Shown here: positions 43,117 to 51,700 of the stretch, piece by piece | Layout of the letters: each line of letters opens with the position of its first letter | How positions within the stretch are numbered: the stretch's first letter is position 1 | NCBI RefSeq assembly: GCF_900177705.1 | Contig: NZ_FXBA01000004.1 | Coordinates: 124,001-188,000 of the forward strand | From: Fibrobacter sp. UWB15 | GTDB taxonomy: Bacteria; Fibrobacterota; Fibrobacteria; Fibrobacterales; Fibrobacteraceae | Length of the DNA stretch: 64,000 nt | Direction: 5' to 3' | The notes under the pieces: model-generated | The model's database searches: none | Told to the model about the DNA's origin: nothing | What the model saw: only the letters and a program-made list of their open reading frames with translations | Program-made: the position numbers and the translations under genes

Positions 43117-44013
43117 ATGCCAGGCATTATCCGTTTTGCACCGAGCCCCACAGGCTTTTTACACGAAGGGCATCTGCTCTCCGCTCTTTACGTGTGGGCC
43201 GCCGCCCAAAAATGGAATCTCAAAATACACCTGCGCATCGAGGACCACGACCAAGGTCGCGCCCGCAAGGAATACATCGACGGCATCCGCGAAGACCTCG
43301 CCTGGCTCGGCTTCGAATACGACAGCGAAAGCATCCAAAGTTCCCATTTCGATTTCTTTCAGAAAATCCTCGACAAACTTACCGACAAAGGACTCGTTTA
43401 CCCCTGCACCTGTAGCCGCAAGCAACTGCAATCCGAGAATCCCATCAGCGAAACCGGAGAGGTGATTTACCAAGGCAAATGCCGCACGCAAGTGTTGCCC
43501 TGTTGTAAGCCGCATAGTCTGCGCATCGTCATTCCAGACAAAGTAATCAACTGGCGCGATGAGCGGCTCGGCAACTTTAGCGAAGCCCCCAAAAAACAAT
43601 GCGGCGATTTCCCGATCCGTGACCGCGACGGGTTTTGGACCTATCAATTCGCCGTCTGCATTGACGACCTTACCGAAGGTATCACCCACATTGTCCGCGG
43701 CGAAGATATCCGCAATTCTACCGCCCGCCAAATCGCCCTTTCAGAACTCATAGCCAATGTTTGCCAGAGCGAACCGGACCTTCATATTCCTCCGTACAGG
43801 CGCCCGCTGTATTTGCACCACCCCCTCATCGTAGATTCCTGTGGGAAAAAACTTTCCAAGCGCGAGCATGCCTATAGCCTCCGCCAAGACAAAGATGCAG
43901 GCAAGACACCGCCGGAAATCCTCGGGCAAATCCTGTACAAAGCAGGATTTTTACCAAACAACACCCCCACACCGTTAGAACAAGCGATTACAATCGTTTC
44001 AAAGCGGCTTTAA
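43117..44013 (+). CDS. gluQ: Glutamyl-Q tRNA(Asp) synthetase (GluRS-like)
   Basis: 298 residues, a truncated GluRS without the anticodon-binding domain. HxGH motif HEGH at residues 16-19 in RFAPSPTGFLHEGHLLSA; the KMSKS-type loop is GKKLSKREH near residue 245. Zinc-ligand-like cysteines in VYPCTCSRKQL and YQGKC. Such enzymes attach glutamate to queuosine at position 34 of tRNA-Asp. A TATCTT hexamer ends 7 nt before the ATG, with no ribosome site, so it may be leaderless. Divergent from the M16-like gene. Confidence 0.9.
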   Translation: MPGIIRFAPSPTGFLHEGHLLSALYVWAAAQKWNLKIHLRIEDHDQGRARKEYIDGIREDLAWLGFEYDSESIQSSHFDFFQKILDKLTDKGLVYPCTCSRKQLQSENPISETGEVIYQGKCRTQVLPCCKPHSLRIVIPDKVINWRDERLGNFSEAPKKQCGDFPIRDRDGFWTYQFAVCIDDLTEGITHIVRGEDIRNSTARQIALSELIANVCQSEPDLHIPPYRRPLYLHHPLIVDSCGKKLSKREHAYSLRQDKDAGKTPPEILGQILYKAGFLPNNTPTPLEQAITIVSKRL

Positions 44014-44047
44014 ACACGTCTTTTACACTCCTTTTTAAAGCCCTAAT

Positions 44048-44082
44048 TTCGCAACCGGCAATAAATTAGGTATATTCAAGGT
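44048..44082 (+). promoter_or_regulatory. Leaderless-type promoter of the helicase-like gene
   Basis: TTCGCA (44048-44053) is spaced 17 nt from TATATT (44071-44076), which ends exactly 6 nt before the ATG at 44083. The 6 nt (CAAGGT) contain AAGG but too close to the ATG to act as a normal ribosome site. Confidence 0.5.
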
Positions 44083-47000
44083 ATGTCTTCACCTTCTGCT
44101 ATTGTCGCCAAAATTCGGCAAGAAGCCGCCCTCTTTGATTCCAAAGACCGTTTACTCTGCTTTTCGACCAAAAACGACTTACAGTCCCCTTTGATTACCG
44201 AAGCAGGAGACCTTTTCTACGAAAAGTGGTTGCAGGCTCATGGGCCCCTTCCCCTGGAATCCTTTTTCCAGGTTTCCCAGAATTTTACCGCACAGCAAAA
44301 GATAACCGCCCTGGACTCCATTACGGCGGTTTTACGTCATAAACTTGACGACTATGGTGAAACAGACCTTTACTTGCTTCTTGGCTTTTTAAAGTGGGAT
44401 GGCAACGCCCTAGCCCCGAGCCTTCTGGTTCCGCTGGATTTCGACGCGACCAAGAATACGGTTTCCATTTCGGCCCGTCAACCCATCGAAAACGTGATTC
44501 TGCGCGAACGTCTCAAGGACTCCATCGCACTCCCCTCCGCCGAAGACGCAACCATCAACGGCAAGTTCAGCCTGCTCCTCTATTTTTCACAATTTGAAAA
44601 AGCTATTGCAGGCGAACGCAACTGGCGCTTTACCCGTCATGGGGTTTGTCTCGGATTCTTCAATTCCAACCTGCTGAATCTCAAGAAGCGCTACGACCAG
44701 GGCTTTTCGGAAAAAGCAATCGCCGGCAATCCGATTCTGACATCCCTCCTCCACGAGGACGGTTTCCAGACCCAGGAATCCCTGTTCGAAGAAAAAGACT
44801 TTGACAAGGTGTTCTCCCCAGCCGACCACCACTTCCTATACACTACCGATTCCCACACCAACAAGGTGACGGTGGATGCCGAAAACGAAAGCGCCTGCGC
44901 CTACGCCATTCAGGCCCTCCCCGGCACCGAGAAAATGAAGGTGGCCGCAAACATTGTAGCAGACCAAGTGGCCCAGGGCAAAAAGGTGTTGGTGGTCCAC
45001 AAGCGTGCCGTCAGCAAACGAAACTTCCATAACGCATGGCGCCCGCCCTTCCGCAGTTTCCCGGACTCTAACCGTAGCGAACTGGAACAGAAAATCCGCA
45101 CCATGCGGAACAGCTTCCTGGAATACTACGACGCCGTCAACAAGCCCATTCCGCCCACTAACGTCGTACTGGCGGACTTGTTGCGCGAATTCAAGGATGT
45201 CAAACCTCCTAAGAAGAAATTCCCCGACCGTATTTTCCGCGGAATCAACCAGCTTGATTTCAACGGCTATCAGGAACTCAAGAAAGACATCCAGACCCTG
45301 TTCGAATTGTACTTCGACAAAAAGGGAGTCAACGCCCGCAAGGCTTTCCAGGGAGTCAAGGTTGCAAACCTGTCCCCGGAACAGCAACAAATCCTTTCCG
45401 AAGAACTCCGCTGCGCCGCAGACCGCGCCAAGGAATTGGAACCAGTCATCAAGAAGATGGAATCAACGGGCCTCTTCCCCACCGGAATGTTCCTGACGGG
45501 AATGGTGGATATCCTTGAACTCCTGCGCGACAACTTTGACGAAAACACGCCGACTTTCGAGGACTGGCAGCTGCGTAGCCATAACTGGAACGCCTACAAG
45601 GACACGCTGACTCACCTCCCCGAAGCAGGCGACCAATGGGTGCGGTATCGCAGGCAGACCTCCGACATTTACACCGACAACGCTGTCGACGAAAACATCC
45701 AGAATGCCCGCGACGACTTTGCCGAATGCCAAAATATTTCGCTCAAGGGTCTTTCGGAACGTTACCGAACTTCCCGTAAGCGTTTGCTGCAAGTAATCCG
45801 CAAACCAAAGACGGTCGACTCCGATGCCAAGCTCCTGGACTTGATCGACACACTATTGGAATTGCAGGCCAACAAGAAGTCTTACAAAGAAAGCGCCGTA
45901 CTCGGCAACCACCTGCTCGGACGCGATTGGCATTTCGAAGGCTCTAACTGGGTCGAACTGAACCAGAAGATCCAATACATTTACAATTTCCGCGAACAGC
46001 ACAAGGACGATCCCAAGCTGGACTTACTCCTGCAGTTGCTGGAGCAATGGCACAACTTCAAGGAACTGCAACCGGAATTGTCAAACCTTTGGAATTCCGT
46101 CATCGAACTCCAGACGTCCATCAAGCAAATCAACAAGGACATGCAGCTTGAAACTCCGCTGGAAAGCCTGAGCATTGACAAATGGCTCGGCCAGATCCAG
46201 TCTTGGAGCGACAACTGGAACCATTTCGATATTCATCTGCAACTGGCAGCACATTTCAAAAAAATGGAAAGCTACTGCGGCATGGCCCTCGTCGAATACC
46301 TCAAGGACCCCGATAACGCAGATGCCGATTTCAGCAACGCCCTCGCCCACTATTGGACCGGGGCCCAGATTCAGGCGGCGACCAAAGCCTGCCCGAGCCT
46401 GTTCTCGGAAAGTCCTAAAACAAAGGCCCAAAAGAGCAAGGAATACCGCACGCTCTTGGACCAGTTCTCGGGAGCGAACTTCAAGGAACTGCACAACGCC
46501 GTCGATAGCGATCCGAGCGTTCTAACCGAAGTTTCTATCGCCGACGCACTTCGCATCTCCGACAAGCAATCCTTCGACATCACAATCATTCTCGATGCCG
46601 ATGCGATTTCACTTGCTGAAGCTACGCCGATTTTACTTGCCGCTCCCAAGACCATTCTTGTGGGCAACCCCCGTAACCCGAGCCGCGAATACCTGCCCAT
46701 TGACGCCTTCTACGAAGAATCCTTTGCTCGCAGCCCCTTCTTCCAGGAAAGCATTCTCACGGCAGCCCTTCGCCAGGGGGCACCGACCCGCGAACTCTGG
46801 TTCTCGGCACAATACAGCGACCCCGCCATTGTAAGTTTTGCAAACGAACGAATTTACAACAACGGAATCAAGCAATTCCCGCCTGCAAACAACGATATTT
46901 TCAAGGGCATTTCTATCAAGGAAGTCCCCGACAAGATTGAAGCGATTGCGCTTACCGCTATACGCCATGCAGAACGTCACCCCGAAAGAACTCTCGGAAT

Positions 47001-48186
47001 CATCGCATTCCACCAGTCCACCTGTCAAGAAATCGAAGACAGCATCCGGGCCAAGCTGATTGCAGGTTCTGCAGCCGCAGCCTTCTTCGCAAGGCCCAAC
47101 GCAGACATCCGCTATTTCGTAAAAACCCCCGAAAGGGCCGTGGATCAATTCCGCGACACCATTCTTGTCTGTATCGAAGCCGAAGGTGCCAGCGGACTGG
47201 CCGCCGACCACAAGGTCACGGTTTGTACAACGCTCGCAAAGCGCGAACTCCGCGCCTTTACCACCGAACTAGACCTTTCGAAGATTGCATCCCAAAAGAA
47301 TTCGCTCTTCCGCGAATGGATCAACTTCATGCAATCCAGACAGTACGACCCTGTCGTGGATATTGAACCTGCGGTATCTCCGCTCCGTAACGAAATCATC
47401 CAAGTTCTTAAAGATGCAAATGTCGTCGTGCAGGAATACTCCTGCAAAGGCGGGATTCCCGTGGGCCCGGTCGTGGTCGATGCGAACAACCCCACCCATT
47501 TCTTGTCCCTCATCGAAGACGACTGCACGACGGAACGTTTCCGCGATTCTATCGAGGACCGCGATTACATCCGCCCGCTAATCTTGAAGCAATTCGGCTG
47601 GAAGGTCATGAACGTTTGGCTGCCGTTCTGGTACATGTCTAACCAAGATGAAGTCGGCCACCTGATTGCAACTATCGCCATCGAGCAGAGTGTGGCTCCC
47701 CCGCCCACGACTGAACCCGACGAAGATGACGGCTCCGATGTATTTGATGCAGCCACCCAGCCCATGACGGAACCCTATGTGGTGCAGCACCCCAAAATCG
47801 AGGGTACCGCCCACGACAAGCCGATCGCAGAACTCCCCATTGCCGCACTTATCACGCAGCTCAAGTTCTACGTCGACAGTGAAGCGCCCATTCACGAAGA
47901 AATCCTGAAGCAGCGCGTTCTGGAACTGCACCATGTAGACAGGGCAGGTCCTGTGCTACAGCAAGTTCTGACCGAAGCAATCCACCAGGGTTTGCAAAAG
48001 AAGCGCTTTATCAAGACCGGACCGTTCTACTATTCGCTCAAGGCCAAAGATTTGGTCGCACGCAACCGTTCGAACCGTCCGGACTTTGAACGCAAGCTTG
48101 CGTACGTGGCACCTGAAGAACGCGCCCTCATGCCGCAGAGTATGGACGAGCACGCCCTGAAGCAGGCCATGGGACTGTTAGAATAA
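44083..48186 (+). CDS. DUF4011/SF1 helicase-like, nuclease-like and DUF3320 protein with degraded active sites
   Basis: 1367 residues. The layout follows the large DUF4011-type helicase/nuclease proteins: N-terminal DUF4011-like region, split SF1 helicase core, DUF559/Vsr-like nuclease, and a C-terminal DUF3320 winged helix (about 1250-1325, LITQLKFYVDSEAPIHEEIL). The catalytic motifs are altered: Walker A expected GPPGTGKS reads QALPGTEKMK (277-286); Walker B DEAS reads ILDADAIS (~837); the helicase GDERDVI motif reads VDQFRDTI (~1021); the final arginine motif NVAVTRAR reads TVCTTLAKRE; and the nuclease lacks the PD-type Asp (GIPVGPVVVDANN). Probably a non-catalytic relic or scaffold. Single gene, convergent with a SPOR gene. 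Confidence 0.75.
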   Translation: MSSPSAIVAKIRQEAALFDSKDRLLCFSTKNDLQSPLITEAGDLFYEKWLQAHGPLPLESFFQVSQNFTAQQKITALDSITAVLRHKLDDYGETDLYLLLGFLKWDGNALAPSLLVPLDFDATKNTVSISARQPIENVILRERLKDSIALPSAEDATINGKFSLLLYFSQFEKAIAGERNWRFTRHGVCLGFFNSNLLNLKKRYDQGFSEKAIAGNPILTSLLHEDGFQTQESLFEEKDFDKVFSPADHHFLYTTDSHTNKVTVDAENESACAYAIQALPGTEKMKVAANIVADQVAQGKKVLVVHKRAVSKRNFHNAWRPPFRSFPDSNRSELEQKIRTMRNSFLEYYDAVNKPIPPTNVVLADLLREFKDVKPPKKKFPDRIFRGINQLDFNGYQELKKDIQTLFELYFDKKGVNARKAFQGVKVANLSPEQQQILSEELRCAADRAKELEPVIKKMESTGLFPTGMFLTGMVDILELLRDNFDENTPTFEDWQLRSHNWNAYKDTLTHLPEAGDQWVRYRRQTSDIYTDNAVDENIQNARDDFAECQNISLKGLSERYRTSRKRLLQVIRKPKTVDSDAKLLDLIDTLLELQANKKSYKESAVLGNHLLGRDWHFEGSNWVELNQKIQYIYNFREQHKDDPKLDLLLQLLEQWHNFKELQPELSNLWNSVIELQTSIKQINKDMQLETPLESLSIDKWLGQIQSWSDNWNHFDIHLQLAAHFKKMESYCGMALVEYLKDPDNADADFSNALAHYWTGAQIQAATKACPSLFSESPKTKAQKSKEYRTLLDQFSGANFKELHNAVDSDPSVLTEVSIADALRISDKQSFDITIILDADAISLAEATPILLAAPKTILVGNPRNPSREYLPIDAFYEESFARSPFFQESILTAALRQGAPTRELWFSAQYSDPAIVSFANERIYNNGIKQFPPANNDIFKGISIKEVPDKIEAIALTAIRHAERHPERTLGIIAFHQSTCQEIEDSIRAKLIAGSAAAAFFARPNADIRYFVKTPERAVDQFRDTILVCIEAEGASGLAADHKVTVCTTLAKRELRAFTTELDLSKIASQKNSLFREWINFMQSRQYDPVVDIEPAVSPLRNEIIQVLKDANVVVQEYSCKGGIPVGPVVVDANNPTHFLSLIEDDCTTERFRDSIEDRDYIRPLILKQFGWKVMNVWLPFWYMSNQDEVGHLIATIAIEQSVAPPPTTEPDEDDGSDVFDAATQPMTEPYVVQHPKIEGTAHDKPIAELPIAALITQLKFYVDSEAPIHEEILKQRVLELHHVDRAGPVLQQVLTEAIHQGLQKKRFIKTGPFYYSLKAKDLVARNRSNRPDFERKLAYVAPEERALMPQSMDEHALKQAMGLLE

Positions 48187-48213
48187 CGTACGATGTGTAA
48201 CGTGGAACGGCAA

Positions 48214-48243
48214 ATGTGGAATGAATAATTTCACATTCCACAT
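48214..48243. terminator. Convergent hairpin
   Basis: A perfect 10-bp stem (ATGTGGAATG at 48214-48223 pairing with 48234-48243) with a 10-nt loop lies between the convergent helicase-like gene (stop 48186) and SPOR gene (stop 48260). No strong T-run on either side, so termination may rely on Rho or be weak. Confidence 0.5.
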
Positions 48244-48259
48244 CTCACACAGCACATTT

Positions 48260-48661
48260 TTATTTCACCTTCACGACAAAAGCGGTAATGTTGTAAGCGG
48301 AAAGCTCGCGGGCTTTGTCTTCGGCCGCCTTCTTGCTGCCCCATCCGCCGCCACGAAGCTTGTAGAAGGGAGCATCGAACACCACCTGAATAGAGTAACC
48401 GGTGCTCGCAGAAAGCTGGGCACGACGACGCTGGGCCGCATCGAAATCTGCCACCGATTCAAACTGGAGCATATAGTAGCCGTCAGACTTGGACGACTTT
48501 GCGGCTGCCTTCGGCACAGCCGATTCGTTCTTGGAACTGTCGCGCAAAGAAGCGCTCAGAACAGGCTTATATTCCCTGCCGCGGAAAAGGGAATCCAAAT
48601 CGGTCGGTTCAGCGGCAAAGGCAACGGTGCTCAGGCACAAGGCAAATAAAATCTTTCGCAT
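48260..48661 (-). CDS. SPOR-domain secreted protein
   Basis: 133 residues. Signal peptide MRKILFALCLSTVAFA, a low-complexity Ser/Lys/Ala linker, then a C-terminal SPOR-like fold (about 60-133): YYMLQFESVADFDAAQRRRA, FYKLRGGGWGSKKAAEDKA, AFVVKVK. SPOR domains bind denuded peptidoglycan at division septa or during wall turnover. Here it is periplasmic with no transmembrane anchor. TATATT ends 6 nt before the ATG with no ribosome site (leaderless pattern). Confidence 0.75.
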   Translation of the reverse strand: MRKILFALCLSTVAFAAEPTDLDSLFRGREYKPVLSASLRDSSKNESAVPKAAAKSSKSDGYYMLQFESVADFDAAQRRRAQLSASTGYSIQVVFDAPFYKLRGGGWGSKKAAEDKARELSAYNITAFVVKVK

Positions 48662-48676
48662 AGGTCAAATATAACA

Positions 48677-48701
48677 AAAAGCTCCCGTGAAGGGAGCTTT
48701 T
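48677..48701 (-). terminator. Terminator after the first giant fibro-slime gene
   Basis: A perfect 10-bp stem (AAAAGCTCCC at 48677-48686 pairing with 48692-48701) with 5-nt loop is followed on the minus strand by TTTTTGTT. It is 20 nt after the fibro-slime stop at 48722. Its T-run abuts the SPOR gene promoter. Confidence 0.75.
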
Positions 48702-48721
48702 CAAGTTCATTATGTCAGGGT

Positions 48722-51700
48722 TTACTTTCCTGCATTCAGGTAATCTGTTACAGGCTTCGGCGAACGCTTGATGCCCCATACAGATGTCGATTCCTGCTTT
48801 GCGTCCTTACCGGCAGAACCGAGCTTCACGTAAGAATTGAGCTTCACGATGTAGGCACCAGTGCCCACCACGCGGCCCTTGTCAGAACGCATGTTCCAAC
48901 CGATGAAGTAGTTGCGGTCGTTACCGGCATCAATACAGGTACCGCCATTGAAGTACTGGATCGGCTTGCCATCGGGGCCAACAGCCGTGTTCTTCTTGTC
49001 GTCGCAGTAAATCTTCTGCTTCTTGCCGGCAACGAAGTTGCCCAAGTTAGTGAAGTACTGCACTTCGTAGTAGAAGAAGATGTCGTCGGCAGTGACCTTA
49101 GCCTTATCTTCGTCAGGGAGGCCGTTGTACAGAGCGTACATGTCAGCTTCGACGAAGTGACCCGGCTTACCGCCTTCAGCAGTGAAGACTTCGTTCTTGG
49201 TCATCGTGGTACGGTAACTGGTCACCGATACGGCAGGAACGTTATCGCCAGCCGGAGCGTTAGCCGTAGAGGCAAACTTGTTTTCGTGCACAGCCTTGTT
49301 AGCGTCACCCGTCACCGGAATCCAGATAGACGGCAAGCGCTTGGTTTCCTTGTAACCCGTCGGAGAGTTCCAGACATAGCCTGCATCTGCCGTAGAACGG
49401 ATAGAATCAGCACCACCAATGGTCAGATCCACATCGTCAGACCAGATGATGTTTGCAAGGTCGCCAGCCAGACGCACATAGTCACCCACGTGCGGAGACA
49501 CGCTACCGCGCATGTACATGAACTTGATACGGCCTTCGCCATTGGCAGAGCCCAAAGCCGGATCGCTCTGAGCGGTCACCACAGCAGAGGTGTTGCTCAA
49601 GGCAGAGGCATAGCGGGCATTTTCAGCCAAGTCAACTGCAGAATTCAGGTAGAAGTCCAGAGAACTTCTCTTGTTAGAAGTCGTCACGAGCTTGACCGGT
49701 TCAGACATGATCACCACGAGGCTATCGTAATCAGTCAGGTCGTCACCGTTCTTAAGAGTACGCACTTCGGCACGCAGCGGCACCGGAGCAATACGGTCGG
49801 TCAAGGCGCCAGAGAAGCCCTGCTTCACGTCGCGGCCCTTGTCCTGGAATATGGCGTAAGAATGAACCTTACCCACACCAGCCGTCTTGACACTCTTGGA
49901 AAGTTCGAGGTTGCCAATCGTGATCAAGTTGGTGCAGTAACCGCCCACGCCATTGTATTCAGTCAAGTTAGAGCAGTCGATATTGCTCTTGTCCACGTTC
50001 AGCAAGGCGTTACAAGTAATCGAGACATCCTTCGGAATGTTGGAGTAGCCTTCTTCAACCGGGTTGTGCTCTTCGGCAGAGGCAGAATCCCACATCACGC
50101 AAATCTTGGTCGGCAAGGAGTCCTGATGGAGACGACGGTCGTAGTAAATGGCGATAGAGTCGCCAATACCATCCAGGTATTCCTGGCTCATGCTGAAGTA
50201 AGGTTCAGGAATCTTGTGTTCCAGAGAAGGCGTAGCGCCACGCACGTCGAACACGTCAGCCAAAACCGGAATAGGTACCGGCGGTTCACGGAAGTAAATC
50301 GGGCTAAATTCAGCCTGAACAAAGTCATTGTATTCAGCAACGATCTTTGCCGGGTTGTTCACACCCGGATCCTTATCCCAGCGGTAAACCTTCAGGGAAC
50401 GAACAGATACCGTAGCGTAACCATTTTCGAATTCGACTTCTGCAGGAACAAAGTCAATACCTTCAGAGGTCAAAGTGGCACTGCTATGAACCTTAAGGCC
50501 GTTGCAGTCTTCCAAGCAGGGGCTGTAGCTGCCATCGGCATTGGGTTTCAGAACAGCAAGGTAGAAGTCGTAAATAGAACCAGACCAGTATTCTTCATAA
50601 GAGCCGTCAGCCTGAGCCGTCATACCACTGACAGACTTGGCGTTTTCGCCAGCTTCAGGAATCTTTTCGATAAAGGTGATCTGCGGCAGGTAGAAGTTAA
50701 TGGACATTGCCTTTTCACGACCAGTTACGCTGACCTTGAATTCCTTGATGGCAGCAGTCATGTCATCCATCGGAACAGTCACGTATACGGTATCGATACC
50801 GCTTTCACCGATCTGGAGTTTGTCCGTTTCTCTAATTCTTGTATAGGTTTCCGTTCCCAGGAGCGGATCCACGGTTCTCTTGTAGACAAGCAAGGCATTG
50901 TCGTGAGAAAGCGTGTATTCAACACCCTTTGCATCTTCCGGATAAATTTCCACATCCTTGGTGGCACCTTCGCCGGCAGCCACAGAAGAAACATAGACCG
51001 GAACCATATCGCCAGCCATAGCGGTGGTCTGCAAGACATACTTGCCACCCGGAATATCAACACCGTTGGTATCCTTGGCAACGCCATTAGCATAAACCAC
51101 GTCCACTTCACCACTCATACGGAAGGTTGCCACCTTCTTGGTCTTGCCATCAATGTTGATAAACAAGGTGTAGCGGCCACCGCCAAGGCAAACCTTGGAC
51201 TTGTCCACCTTCGGAGAAGTCAGAGAAGTCAAGTCAATACCGCACTTGTACACATCCGGAGTAGAGACGTTTTCAAAGCCAGGCACAGCCGGAGAGCTAA
51301 TGGTGTTACCCTGGACCAAGGTAAAGGAAATGGGCAAGTTTGCATTCTTGATTTCTTCACCGCAGTACTTTTCTTCCTTTTCGGCACCGGTCATTGCAGA
51401 GGCGCAAGAGCCGTCACCCGTCTTGGTGTAGCAAATATCGTAAGACGTTTCAGCCGGATTGTCCTTGTTCTTGGCTCCCTTCACATCGATAGCAGTCTTC
51501 TGCTGGATGTACATGTTCGTCTTGATACGCACGTTACTCATCGTAGTACGGCGGTCGCAGAAGAAGATATCGATATCGTACTGGTTACCGACAACGAGTT
51601 CGCCACTGCGCCCCTTGAACTTATCCAAGTCAACGTAACCCGGAGCGGCCAAGTGGGTACCGCCAAGGTCCACGGCAAGTTTGTTGTCAATGAACACCCA

